Of a stretch of 64,000 nt of DNA, positions 17,673 through 30,130 are shown piece by piece. Location: the NCBI GenBank assembly GCA_032871835.1, contig CM065299.1, positions 2,079,001 to 2,143,000 on the forward strand, in the 5' to 3' direction. Made by a program: the position numbers and the translations under genes. The notes beneath the pieces were generated by a model. That model searched no databases. It worked only from the letters and a program-made list of their open reading frames with translations, and was not told the origin of the DNA. Each line of letters begins with the position of its first letter. The first letter of the stretch is position 1. The DNA is from Dipteronia dyeriana. Lineage: Eukaryota; Streptophyta; Magnoliopsida; Sapindales; Sapindaceae.

Positions 17673-19232
17673 GAGTAAAAATGTTTCTCGTCCCTCTATT
17701 TTAACCTATTATACGTTCCATTCTTCTCAGTTTCAGATCCGTTTGATCATTCTGTTACGAAATCTGTTAAAAACGAACGGTCAGACGTGTGCCAGAGGAG
17801 AAAAGTCCTTATTACCCCTAAAAGTGTGACTTTTGATGAAAATACTATTTTACCCTTCTTATAAATATTAAAAAAAACGTATACTTTGAACATGGGAACA
17901 CCAAAAACAGATCATCAAATCCAAACTCAAACCCAATAACTAAACCCAGATCCCATCAGCAACAATAGATTCAACATCACAGTAAGTAGTTGAAAAGTAG
18001 AAAAAAAAAAAAATCTCCAAACACATTCATCAGAAACAAACACATGTAACCAAACAAATTTTACACCATTCAAACACCATCATCCATCTCCAATTACTAC
18101 GTCCAACCATCAGCAGCAGCAACATCACAACTGCACCGACATCAACCCAGAACCACCTACCACCATCATCGTCATCACCACACAACTACTTAAACATTTG
18201 TTCTCCTCTCAACCAGATCGAAACAAAATTGAACCACAAACCAGATTCAACATCATCGGCGTTCGATCCGGCGGCATCACCAAATCCAGACAAAACCACC
18301 ACCACCCCCGTGAATTGCCACTCCCAGCCCCTCTCTCTCCACGAAATTCCAAACCCATAAAATAATTTTCAAAATAAAATGTTGCTGGCGAACGGAGCCC
18401 ATATGAGATCAAGAGACGACAAATCATTTTCCCTTCTCAGTCACTAGACCATGAACCCAAAATCAAACATCTCGTGAGATCCAGAAGAGAGAGAGAGAGA
18501 GAGAGAGAGAAGATGGTTGTGGAGGGTCTGGTGGATTGGTACTGTGATTTCGACGGGCTAGGATGTTGTGTTTGGGTGGTGTTGGTAGCGGTGGAGGAGG
18601 CGGCGGCAACGGCGGCTATGGCTAGAATTTGTGTTTAGGGTTGCGGCGGATTAGGGGTTGAAGAAAATGGTGGAAATGGTGGATTATCGGTTGAAGAAGA
18701 GTTTGTGTTTGATGTTAGTGGTGGTTCACGAAGTTTGGTGGTGGAATTTTCAAAATTTTCATTTAATTTAATTACACTTATTAATTTAAACCCACAAAAA
18801 AAAAAGTGGGTTTGGATAAAAAAACAAGGGTTTCTTTAAAAAGAAAAGGGCTTTTTTAAACAGTAAAAAAAGATTTTGTTTTTGAAACAATAAGATTATT
18901 ATTAAATATTTATTATTTAATTTAATATTAATTTTAATAAATAAATTAAATTATTATTAATTATTTTTTTATTTTCCAATTATTAATATCAATTAATTAC
19001 TTAAGTTACTAATTTACCCTATAGTCAAAAACCTTCTAGAAACAGGGAAGACATCTTTACCATTTTACCCTTGGACCATTGACGGAATTTTTAAAAACCC
19101 TAACGAAATTGGACAGTAAGGACCTAACCAACCAAAAACTTAAACTATGGGGACCTATATGGTCAATACTGAAATTAGAGGGATCAGAACGTATATTAAG
19201 ACAAACTAAAAGGGCTAAAAACATTTTTATCC
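17673..19232. mobile_element. Mutator-like element (non-autonomous MULE), 1560 bp
   Basis: It is flanked by a perfect 9-bp target duplication TAATATTTA (17664-17672 and 19233-19241), the length Mutator elements make. Long inverted termini are visible: left GAGTAAAAATGTTTCTCGTC, right (reverse complement) GGATAAAAATGTTTTTAGCC, with similarity extending about 65 bp. The interior is non-repetitive and partly GC-richer (18500-18640, GGTGG/GGCGGC-rich), perhaps a captured gene fragment as in Pack-MULEs. No transposase is seen. It sits in unit A of the tandem array. Confidence 0.85.
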
Positions 19233-19286
19233 TAATATTTATTAAGAAGATAATAAGAACCTATATGGTTACTGAACCGTTAGTAC

Positions 19287-19943
19287 TAGGGGTGGGTATA
19301 AAAACCGAAACCGAAATCGAACTGAACCGAACCGAAAAAGGGTGTTTGGTTAGGTTCATAGTTTCTATTCGGTTCAAACCGATTTCAAATTTAAAAACCG
19401 AATTGAATTCGGTTCGGTTTCGGTTTTTGACATACAAAACCGAACCGAACCGAATAAACCGAATTGTCTTAATTAATTATTTTGTAAGGTTCAATTTTAT
19501 CATGAATTGTTTGTTGATGATGTTATATTTTTAGACTACATATATATACTACATTTTTTTACTTATATTTATAGAAATTATGATGATTTTATATTTTGAT
19601 TGAGTATGTAGACCGAATATAATTGAAATTTTAGATTCGGATTCAAAATTGGATTGTATTTGTTTAAATTAATTTTTACATATTATGCTTTCTTAAAAAA
19701 GATTAAGGCTAAATGCCAAAAATACAACTTAAAAACCTAAAAAAGTTAAAAAACATATTAAAAAACCTTTAAAGCCCATTAGGCCCAAAACCGAATTGAA
19801 CCGAACCGAGATAAAGGTGTTCGGTTCAATTCGGTTTTTAAGTTCAAACGGTTCAAACCGATTCACATTTTTAAAAACCGAATATATGTCGGTTCAATAT
19901 GGTTTTGATCAAAACCGAACCGAATCGAACCATGCCCACCCTA
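19287..19943. mobile_element. Non-autonomous hAT element, 657 bp
   Basis: A perfect 8-bp target duplication GTTAGTAC lies at 19279-19286 and 19944-19951, as hAT transposases make. The ends are TAGGGGTGGGTAT and, reverse-complemented from the right, TAGGGTGGGCAT. Subterminal regions carry many copies of AACCGAAC / GGTTCGGTT in both orientations, the kind of clustered motif hAT transposases bind. No coding capacity. Same family as the element at 39891-40396. Confidence 0.85.
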
Positions 19944-21635
19944 GTTAGTACTACAACAGTACAATAACAAAACAAAGATTAAGGATTTTTTTTTTGAAAT
20001 CCGACATCGGTTATTATTGTTGTTGATATGTAAAGCTAATGTAGTTTTTAGCTACATAAACAAAAAGAAAACACTGATCTATAATCGTAAAATCCAACAC
20101 AACTAACAAATTGCACTAATCAAAAGTTGAAACCCAACTCATCTTTTTACGTTATTTTTCGTTTTCAGTCAAAGATTGATATCAAATTGTTTGATACCAA
20201 GAAAGTGAACAAAGGTAGACAAAAAATTAAACCCAATAATCAAAACCAATTAATTAATTATTTCCAAAAGAGTTTACAAAACAAGCAAATTCAAAAAATT
20301 TCTAACAAAATAGTAAGAAAAACAAAGCAAACTATACAATACAAAAGAAAAAAACAGAGCAACCACACAGGATTCAGAGAAAAAGAGAAAGAAAAAGAAA
20401 AAGAAAAAGAGAGAGAGAGCTTACTTGAGAATAATTCTAGGGAACTAGAGTGAAGAAAGTGATTAAATAATCATGCAAAAGAAGAAAACTTGGAGAGAAA
20501 GAAACCCAAGTGGGTTTGTAAACCAATAAAAAATAAACAAGAGACTATGGATCTATATATAAGAAACAAAATAAGAGACGAAAGAAGAATCAGAGTAGAA
20601 GCAAATAAACAATTTATCTGTGTTGAAAAGGAAAAAAGAGAGAAAACGATACATTTTTATGTCAAACATTAAACAGTGCATTGCGTAACTGTTCACGTTC
20701 AGACAACCATTCAACTCCAAAGTCTTATAACTCTCTTTATTAGATTTTATTTTTCCTTTCTTGCCCCGGAATTAATTAAACAAAGTTTCCTTTTTGGGTG
20801 GTATGTAAATCGTTTGATTAATTTAATTAATTAATCAAACCGTTCCAGAAAAGAAGACAAAAAAAGAAAAAAAAAATCAAAGGATGGGACATGTATGTGA
20901 AAGTGTATTTCGATCTATCCAACACGAAATGGATAAGGATAATAATAATAATAATAATAATTATTATTATTATTATTATTATTAAGAAGATTATAAGAAT
21001 ATATATGGTTACTGAACCGTTAATACTATAACAATACAGTAACAAAATACAAATTAAGGATTTTTTTTTGAAACCGACATTGGTTATTATTGTTGTTGAT
21101 ATGTAAAGATAGTATAGTTTTTAGCTAAATAAACAGAAAAAACACTGATCTATAATTGGAAAATCCAACACAACTAACAAATTGCACCAATCAAAAGTTG
21201 AAACCCAACTCATCTTTTTACGTTATTTTTCGTTTTCAGTCAAAGATTAATATCAAATTGTTTGATACCAAAAAAGTAAACAAAGGTAGACAATAAATTA
21301 AACCCAGTAATCAAAACCAATTAATTAATTATTTCCAAAAGAGTTTACAAAACAAGCAAATTCAAAAAATTTCTAACAAAGTATTAAGAAAAACAGAGCA
21401 AACTATACAATACAGAAGAAAAAAAAACAGAGCAACAAAAGCCACACACATGACTCAGAGAAAAAGAGAAACATAAAGAAAAAGAAAAAGAAAAAGAGAG
21501 AGAGCTTACTTGAGAATAATTCTAGGGAGCTGGAGTGAAGAAAATGATCAAATAATCATGCAAAAGAAAAAAAAAAATTGGAGAGAAAGAAACCCAAGTG
21601 GGTGTGTAAACCAATCAAAAATAAACAAGATACTG

Positions 21636-21636
21636 T

Positions 21637-21688
<52 letters not shown>
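21636..21688. repeat. (TA)n microsatellite in array unit C
   Basis: About 26 TA units lie at the position of the putative TATA box of the unit. The same position has only 4-6 TA units in copies A and B and an intermediate length in D and E. Confidence 0.9.
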
Positions 21689-21691
<3 letters not shown>

Positions 21692-22761
21692 AAACAGAAT
21701 AAGAGACAAAAGAAGAATTAGATTAGAAGCAAATAAACAAACAATATGTATGTGACATGTATGTGAAAGGGTATTTCGATCTATCCAACACGAAATGGAT
21801 AAGGATAATAATAATAATATTTATTAAGAATATTATAAGAATCAATATGGTTATTGAACCGTTAATACTATAACAGTACAGTAACAAAATAAAGATTAAG
21901 TTTTTTTTTTGAAACCGAACATTGGTTATTATTGTTGTTGATATGTAAATATAGTGTAGTTTTTAGCGAAATAAATAGAAAAAAACACTGATCTATAATT
22001 GTAAAATCCAACACAATTAACAAATTGCACCAATCAAAAGTTGAAACCCAGCTCATCTTTTTACGTTATTTTTTGTTTTCAGTCAAAGATTGATATCAAA
22101 TTGTTTGATACCAAGAAAGTGAACAAAGGTAGACAATAAATTAAACCCAGTAATCAAAACCAATTAATTAATTATTTCCAAAAGAGTTTACAAAACAAGC
22201 AAATTCAAAATTTTTCTAACAAAGTATTAAGAAAAACAGAGCAAATTATACAATACAGAAGAAAAAAAAACAGAGCAACAAAAGCCACACACAGGACTCA
22301 GAAAAAGAGAAAGAAAGAAAAAGAGAGAGAGAGCTTACTAGAGAATAATTCTAGGGAACTGGAGTGAAGAAAGCGATTAAATAATCATGCAAAAGAAGAA
22401 AACTTGGAGAGAAAGAAACCCAAGTGGGTGTTTAAACCAATCAAAAATAAACAAGAGACTCTGGATAGAGATATATATATATATATATAAGAAACAGAAT
22501 AAGAGACAAAAGAAGAATCAGATTAAAAACAAACAAACAAACAAAGTCTTATAACTCTCTTTATTAGATTTTATTTTTCCTTTCTTGCCCCGGAATTAAT
22601 TAAACAAAGTTTCCTTTTGGGGTGGTACGTAAATCGTTTAGTTAATTTAATTAATTAATCAAACCGTTCCAGCAAAGAAGACAAAAAAAGAAAAAGAAAT
22701 CAAAGGATGGGACATGTATGTGAAAGGGTATTTCGATCTATCCAACACGAAATGGATAAGG

Positions 22762-22797
<36 letters not shown>

Positions 22798-23436
22798 TTT
22801 ATTAAGAAGATTATAATAATCTATATGGTTACTGAACCGTTAATACTATAACAGTAAAATAACAAAATAAAGATTAAGGTTTTTTTTTTTGAAATCCGAC
22901 ATTGGTTATTATTGTTATTGATATGTAAAGATAGTGTAGTTTTTAGCTAAACAAACAGAAAAAAACAACAATCTATAATTGGAATATCCAACACAACTAA
23001 CAAATTACACCAATCAAAAGTTGAAACCCAACTTATATTTTTACGTTATTTTTCGTTTTCAGTCAAAGATTGATATCAAATTGTTTGATACCAAGAAAGT
23101 GAACAAAGGTAGACAATAAATTAAACCCAGTAATCAAAACCAATTAATTAATTATTTCCAAAAGAGTTTACAAAACAAGCAAATTCAAAATTTTTATAAC
23201 AAAGTATTAAGAAAAACAGAGCAAACTATACAATATAGAAGAAAAAAAAACAGAGCAACAAAAGCCACACATAGGACTCAGAGAAAAAGAGAAAGAAAGA
23301 GAGAGAGTGCTTACTTGAGAATAATTATAGAGAACTGGAGTGAAGAAAATGATTAAATAATCATGCAAAAGAGGAAAACTTAGAGAGAAAAAAACCCAAA
23401 TGGGTGTGTAAACAATAAAAAATAAACAAGAGACTG

Positions 23437-23476
<40 letters not shown>

Positions 23477-24289
23477 TATATAAAAGAAACAGAATAAGAG
23501 ACGAAAGAAGAATCAGAGTAGAAGCAAATCAACAAACAATCTGTGTTGAAAAGGAAAAAAGAGAGAAAACGATGCGTTTTTATGCCAAACAGTAAACAGT
23601 GCATTTCGTAACTGTTCATGTTCAGACAACCATTCAACTCAAAAGTCTTATAACTCTATTTATTAGATTTTATTTTTCCTTTCTTGGCCCAGAATTAATT
23701 AAACAAAGTTTTCTTTTTGGGTGGTACGTAAATCGTTTAGTTAATTTAATTAATTAATCAAACCGTTCCAGCAAAGAAGACAAAAAAAGAAAAAAAAATT
23801 CAAAGGATGGGACATGTATGTGAACGGGTATTTCGATCTATCCAACACGAAATGGATAATAATAATAATAATAATAATATTTATTAAAAAGATTATAAGA
23901 ATCTATATGGTTACTGAACCGTTAATGCTATAACAGTACAGTAACAAAATAAAGATTAAGGATTTTTTTTTTGAAATCCGACATTGGTTAGGGGTTGGAG
24001 AGATTAACAACTATATGTGTGATCTAGATAACAACTCCTATAATAGGGATGGTTTCCCTACACCTTACACTTTACGATTTAATATATACATATGAGACTT
24101 TATCATTGTTTATATTCTTTTTATATTTAAAATTTTGATTTTTTTGAAACTTTGGATTGGTTCGTAAAAGAAGAACTTTGGATTGGAATCAAAAGATTAA
24201 GAGTAATTACTACTTAATAATAATACAAGTGTACAACCAAATCCATTGTAGTTTAGTAGTAGATGAAGTTTATTCAACATGAAAATATT

Positions 24290-25795
24290 ATAGGTTTAAG
24301 TCGCCAATATTGCCACACATATCTAAAATTTGAAAATTACACCATTACTTAAGCACCCATTCTAATGTGTGGAAATGGTGAGGATTGTCACATTTATTTT
24401 TTCTTGTGTTGCGATGATGTCACCATTTTAATAATTTATGTTTAAAAGACACCTATTATGATGAACTGTCCAAAATACCCTTAAAAGTTGTCTTTATACT
24501 TCAATCAACTCTTACTTTGAAATTTTCGAAGATTTTATTCTTTCATCTTCTTTATAGAGGTCTGTTTAACAGACCTCCAATGGAGATCAAACATTATAAC
24601 ATTATCAATACATTTTCATTGGATAATTAGTTTAGTGGAGCTATGCAGACACATTCAGGGGTTTAGCTCCCCGCAGAGTTCACGGTGGTCAAGCTGTCCG
24701 GTCTGCTCTCGGTGGGGCAGGGGGCAGTGCCCCGAATCTTTTTTTAGTCAGTACTTACAAGACTTGAAATATAATTATAAAAGAATCTGAAATATAATTA
24801 CAAAAGGCTCGGAGCTTTAAGTAAAAGTTTCGGAGCCTTTATACAAAAGCTCGAACAGTCAAATAAAAGCTCAGAGTTTCTTTATAAAAGCTCGTAGTTT
24901 TTATAAAAGCTTATAGTTTTTATAAAAGCTCGGAGCTTCTTTATAAAAGCTCGGAGTTTCTTTATAAAAGCTCGATTGTATGTCAAAATCTCGAAATAAA
25001 AAAAGCTCGAATGAAAAAAAAAAACTCGAATTTTATTTCAATTATCTCGAACGTGTAAAATAAAAGCTCGAATATGAATTAAAAAAGCTTGAATGAACTC
25101 AAACTAATTTAAAAAATAAAAGCATAAACAACGAAAAAATGCTTGGGGTCATTAACAAAAAACTTGGACACTCAGAATATCATCTTCCTCAACAACTGTT
25201 CAACAAATCCAAAACCCTAACCTAACCCATAATCATTCTCAGATCCATAAATAAAACATAATCTAACATTTCATTCAATTAATCAATAACCAAATTGATT
25301 GAAATCTATATCACCTTTTCTCTCTCTACTTTTTCTCTCTCAAGTGAACAACAACAAAGTCAATTTCGGGGTATTTTCGTCTTCACACATTAATTGGTGC
25401 ATTTTAAACATAAATTATTAATGTGGTGATATTTACACAAAAGCCTTCCAAAAAGGTGCAATTAAATTTCCGAACCCTTCTAATGTCACCAATACCCTTA
25501 TTAGAATTAGTGTTACAAGTTGGTTCGGTGATATGCCCATCACACTCATACTATAAGGCTGTAGTTTTGAGTCTCTCCCTCACCTCGAATCCTGAATTAT
25601 TATAATATTTTTTTTATAAAAAGGACTAATGTTCCATTATGTTTATCATAATTTTTTTATTTTTAATGAAGAGATATAGTTAAGATATAATGAGTCTTAT
25701 TAGTAAATTTATATTGAGATATTTTTATAATTAAAATTTTTGATACAAATATGGGTGTGTAAATCATATTAATGGGTGACAATATTGACTAATTT
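24290..25795. mobile_element. Possible transposon with imperfect inverted ends
   Basis: AGTCGCCAATATTGCCACAC near 24298 is mirrored near 25790 (reverse complement AGTCAATATTGTCACCCATT). A second inverted pair lies inside: TCACCATTTTAATAATTTAT near 24421 and, reversed, TCACCACATTAATAATTTAT near 25428. No clean target duplication was identified, and the ends are my best estimate. No transposase frame is present. Confidence 0.4.
24780..25110. repeat. Degenerate short repeat cluster, AAAAGCTCGGAG type
   Basis: Variants of ATAAAAGCTCGGAGTTTCTT recur about a dozen times at irregular spacing of 20-30 bp. They grade into AAAGCTCGAA words towards 25100. The function is unknown; decay of a minisatellite inside a transposon is the simplest reading. 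Confidence 0.7.
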
Positions 25796-26653
25796 TTCTC
25801 TAGTAAGCACACAATATATGTATATTTATAACATACTAATACACTTCTTCATACTTTTACCATGTGTATTATTATAATTGAAGTTATGTTTATATGTAAA
25901 AGTTTGATGATGTGTATTAATATGTTATAGATATAACTATATTGCCTATATATGAGAGAAAAATTGCAATACTGGCACCCTTTAGGCCTTTACTTTTATG
26001 AAAGAAAAGATAATTAATTTTCATATAGCTCTAAAATCATATGAAAACTTATGAAAATCAAAACAAATCTAGCATTCTAACACATAAATTTTTATTTATC
26101 TACTTATAGACTGAAATTGCAAATGACATAATTACCATATATTTTATTAACTATTTACAATTATTTTATGAGTCATAACTCATAATATATAAAATAAAAA
26201 AGTATAAAAAATAGTTGATATCCATTAAATTCAAATATAATGGTATAAACTAATCATAGATTTTGCAATATATATATTTAAAAATATGAAACTTGACTCT
26301 CAATTAAAGGTGATTAACCATATGATTATTGCATTGAAAGTCTGAATAGAAGGAAAGAAACACCAGCCATATATCTGCTCAGAAAAAAATAGTTGTCAAT
26401 TTTCAATCATATATTATCTGATAAAAAGAAAAGAGATTCCAAATTCCTTCAATAAATAAATTAAAGAAGATTTTTTATTTTTTATTTTTTATTTCTTCAA
26501 TTGTCAACCAAAGAATCAGTACAAGTTTTCTTTCATCATAATTGAGACGGATGCCTGGATATATATACACATTTTCCTTATACAACTTATGTTTTTGGGT
26601 CGAGCTTTATTACGTACATAACTTAACCTTTACGAAAAGGATTCAAATACAGA

Positions 26654-28257
26654 TTATACAGCGGGGACGCTGCAGGCTGGCGGGTTCTGTCTTCCTGAAA
26701 GTCTGGGGCGAACATTACTGCACTGGGATACAGCTTTATTAGGTGCTTCTTTTCCGGTGTATGTAATGTCAATGTCTGAAATCTCCACATCCTTGCACGG
26801 TACGCCACTGCTGCAAGAAAGCTTCACTGCAACTGGACACGCAGAAGTTCCCCGAATGTTCTTGATGGTCACTTTGCTGATCTTAACCAGTGATGGAAGC
26901 TGAAGAAAAGAAAATTAATGTGATCACAAATTGGTAGAACTTTTTTTTTTTTTTTTTTTAATAAATAGAGTCAAGCTGGAAGAGTGTTGCATCACAATAT
27001 GGTAGAATTCAATTCCACAATCTCCGAACAAAGTAATTGAGTACCTTTGCATTGCATTGATTCCATGGGCAGTAAACTTGATCGATGATAACAGGATTGC
27101 TGACATTATTCATGATAATGTCTTCGAAATGCATCCCGGTTACGACACCTGGATAGGAAGCAGGCCATGTTTTGATTCTGAGACCATTGGAGGTCTGGGA
27201 GATGGTACAATTCCTGATGGTGACTCCAACCACAGGATCTTCATTTTTGTTCTTTCCTAGACTTCCTACACTGATTCCATGGCCTGGTCCGCAAGTAACT
27301 CGTTCGATAGTTATTTGGTTGTTGCCATCACCCAAAGAGACACAATCATCGCCTGTTGCGATTTTTGTATCCAGAACGTTAACATTGGTTGATCGCGCAA
27401 TGTGGATTCCATCAGTGTTGAGACTGTGTTCAGGTGCAGAGATGGTGAAGCGTGAGAAATTAAAGTTGTTGCAGCCCAAGACATTAACATGAAACTGCTT
27501 GCTGTCTTTAGAAACTACGTTAGTGACCAATCCATTGTTAATGAAGTTGAAGCTCATATTCTGTCACATTTTAAAGACATCATGTTAAGTTAGAAAATGT
27601 GAACGTCTGTATCAGAGAATCTTGATAATCCAGGATCGAATTATGAACTTACGATTGGAAGTTTCTTGCAATATGTATTCTTGCCACAAGTACCCCAAGC
27701 TTTAGGTCCTTGGCCATCGAAAATTGCACCGCCTGACAGTGTGAAATTGCTCATATATTGGAAAGCAATCCAACTGGAACCAGCGTTGGTTGTTCCAAGC
27801 TCTGTGAGGGCCTTAATGTTGCCTTCAATCTTAACATGAATAGGAGCCTTACAAGGACCCTGTAAGATCACTTGCTTCAACGCAAATTTCCCTTTCGGAA
27901 CCCAGACTTTGCTCGGAGTAGGTGATGCACACGCGTCTCTGAAAGCATCCAATAAAGCCTAATTGGAGAGAAGAAATTAACCATCATATTGTTAATTAAT
28001 TTAATTATTTCACCAGATTTTTTTTTTTTAAGATAAGGTTGTTGGTGATCAGAATCGGTAGATGTTCCTAGTTAAAGTTCACATCTCCTTATCACCCTCA
28101 TCATCTACTCTATCCCCACATTACATACCTTGCTGAAATCTGTGACACCGTCAGCTGTTACGCCATATTTCCTGACGTCGAAAACAATAGGATGAGCTTG
28201 AGCAGTTGATGCGAACAACATCATCAAAAAGATGGCAGCTATGTTTAACTTTCTCAT
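26654..28257 (-). CDS. Exopolygalacturonase 1 (GH28)
   Basis: Four exons (28257-28129, 27958-27653, 27560-27045, 26899-26654), all phase-0 GT..AG junctions, give 398 aa. Signal peptide about 1-24 (MRKLNIAAIFLMMLFASTAQ). The right-handed beta-helix carries the four GH28 signatures: NTDG near 193, GDDC near 215, GPGHGIS near 236-242 and RIKTW near 273. The aspartates of the first two and the His of the third form the active site. The family removes galacturonic acid units from pectin ends; plant members of this type (EC 3.2.1.67) are often pollen-specific and secreted to the wall. It is the first of four tandem minus-strand paralogues. Its promoter carries a tandem duplication described separately. 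No disruption is seen, so it is likely functional. Confidence 0.92.
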
Positions 28258-28346
28258 TTTTTTTTACTTTGTTGTTGCACTTTTTATTTTGTTTTATGCC
28301 AAGCTCTCTTTAGTTGAATTATGACATTGTAGCTTGTTTTGAACCA

Positions 28347-28462
28347 TTTTATAGTGCCCATGCAAACCCTTTTTAGTAAATTTATCACTGACCTGTAGGA
28401 GGTTTGTTCAACTTCTTTTCCTTTATTAGGAGGTTTGTTCAACTTCTTTTCCTTTATTAGCA
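28347..28462 (-). promoter_or_regulatory. Polygalacturonase 1 promoter: TATA box and duplicated cis-block
   Basis: On the minus strand TATAAAA lies at 28353-28347, about 90 bp upstream of the ATG. Between them is the word ATGTCATAATTC, shared in full or in part with the other three paralogues. Further upstream a 31-bp segment beginning AGGAGGTTTGTTCAACTTCT is present twice head to tail (28397-28427 and 28428-28458). It corresponds to the block GGTTCAACTTTGTTTGCTAT conserved as a single copy upstream of the other paralogues. Confidence 0.6.
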
Positions 28463-30130
28463 GGTTTTTCCAATTTGAGCTAAAACCTGTTGGGTGTCAG
28501 TTGTTAGAGCAGCAACTCCATTGCATTACACCAAATATTACATCAATTCATATTACATCAATTTGGTGTAAAAAGAGCTTCTTACACCGATTTACCAATT
28601 TTTCAAAAAAAAAAATTCACTCCAATATATCCACATCAAATTTTACACAAAAAAAATAAAATCTTTAAAGAATACTCTCCTAATATGTATTTATACAGTA
28701 CTAATTATTTTTTATTAGTTAACTTATACAATAATAATTACTTTTTTTTGACATAACAGTATTAATCTTAAATAATTACTCATATAATGTTAAAAAAATA
28801 AAATAATTACTATACCGAATATTATTGAACTTATTTATCCAACTAATTTTCACTTAATTATTTCAACTATTTTTTTTCATATTATTTTTTTTCCATCTAG
28901 TTTTTCCATCTAATTGTTTTGCATCTAATTTCTAGCAAAATTTCCATCTATTTTTTCTCTTCATTTTCTATTATAAAAGGGGAAAGCACCTCAGTCTATT
29001 TTCTATGTAAAGCACCTCGTATCAAATTATAACCGTTAAATCAGTCAATTATTATCCACATGCTAATCTTTTGTTTAAGAAAAAAAAGTGGATGGGTGAC
29101 AGCCGACAAGATAGATAATGGGTCAATTGTAATTTTAGAGGGTGTTTGATTTGTGATCCGGAATATAATCATATATATAATTAAAAATTTCATTAATTCT
29201 TTTAGTTAGAAAAAAATAGAATAATTCTTATGGTGTTTATATCATGAATTACTTTTAAGAATTTAATTTGGAAACCATTTCTATATAGAAAGAGGTGGAG
29301 AATGGGAAAATATACAATTATACGATTACAATTATAAATTTTCTTAATCTAGGGAATCCCTTAACTTAAAACAACCAGAACAAATCAAATCAAATCAAAT
29401 CAAATTAAAGTTTTCTAGAATCCCTTAATTTACGGAATAAGAATAAATCAAATCAAATCAAATCAAACTTTTATACTTTAGAGAATCCCTCAACCTATAT
29501 TGTACGGATACGGATATGTATACATGATACGGATACGATACGATATATAAATACGGTAAATCTCTATAAACTAGGATACAGATACGACATGATATGTTAA
29601 TTAAAATAATATATATTTTTATTTTATATTAAAAAAACATAATCTAATAATTCATTCAAAACATATTCTATATAAATATATATATGATATAAGAAACGAA
29701 CCCTAAAAAGTAGAAACTTAGTTTCAGATTTATTTTAAACAATTATATTTTGAACCTTCAACTTTATAAAATCATAATTTGACCCCAGTTTTAACTAAAA
29801 TAATTTTTACACCAAATGTATCCTTATCGTATCTTGACCGTATCCCCTTCGTATCCCTAACATATTCTCGATGTATCCTTGGTATATCCTAGTCAAACTT
29901 GAGAAAAAGTCAACGGATATGTCAAATGGTGTATCCGATACGTATCCGAGTGTATTCGAGGCGTATCCGGACAGGATACGAGTTTGATACAAGTTCCCTC
30001 CCCAATTTGGAGTATCCATGCAACATAACCCCTAACTTAAGGAACAAGAATAAATCAAATCAAATTATACTTTCTTAATCTAGAGAATCCCTAAACTTAA
30101 GAAACATGAACAAATCAAATCATTTATATC
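28463..30130. other. Gene-free repeat-rich stretch left of the copia remnant
   Basis: Holds a MITE-like end (AGAGCAGCAACTCCATTG near 28505), AT-rich DNA, and ~60-bp repeats made of AGAGAATCCCTTAACTTAAG plus (AAATC)n words at about 29333-29480 and 30020-30125. These are split by a 530-bp element rich in GGATAC. No exons. Confidence 0.5.
29497..30022. mobile_element. MITE-like insertion rich in GGATACG words
   Basis: The ends TTGTACGGATAC and, reverse-complemented from the right, TTGCATGGATAC form a 12-bp inverted repeat. Both subterminal regions are packed with GATACG/CGTATC words in opposite orientation. The insertion interrupts a run of ~60-bp repeats found on both sides. No clear target duplication and no coding capacity. 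Confidence 0.5.

Larger units (their letters stand above)
16760..23990. repeat. Tandem array of ~1-kb units (five copies) with nested transposons
   Basis: The word TTTTTACGTTATTTTTCGTT recurs (one mismatch in copy D) with its ACGTTA at 16915, 20149, 21220, 22063 and 23043, in one orientation. Flanking sequence aligns for the whole unit. Approximate units: A 16760-17672 (resuming after insertions), B 19976-21051, C 21052-21891, D 21892-22870, E 22871-23954, plus a partial start to 23990. Removing the MULE (1560 + 9 bp) and the hAT (657 + 8 bp) brings the A-B spacing from 3234 to exactly 1000 bp. C lacks about 280 bp and D about 110 bp of the promoter-like part. Every unit holds, on the minus strand, an (ATT)n tract, a promoter-like segment, a (TA)n run, a leader-like exon ending CAAGTAAGC or CAAGTAAGT-like, and a T-rich intron-like part. 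No coding potential. Confidence 0.85.
23991..26653. other. Gene-free stretch between the tandem array and polygalacturonase 1
   Basis: AT-rich DNA with no supported exon. It contains a possible inverted-repeat transposon (24290-25795) with a run of AAAAGCTCGGAG words (24780-25110). From 25800 to 26600 I see only AT-rich sequence, the 3' flank of the polygalacturonase gene. Confidence 0.5.

Noticed and set aside
19079..19534. 151-codon plus-strand frame
   Set aside because: It crosses the MULE right end, the array and the hAT left end, so it is a chance frame over three unrelated sequences.
16760..23990. Tandem array as a CRISPR or centromeric satellite
   Set aside because: Repeats are ~1 kb without spacer structure, in a plant nuclear context, and only five copies with transposons between. 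A promoter/leader duplication fits better.
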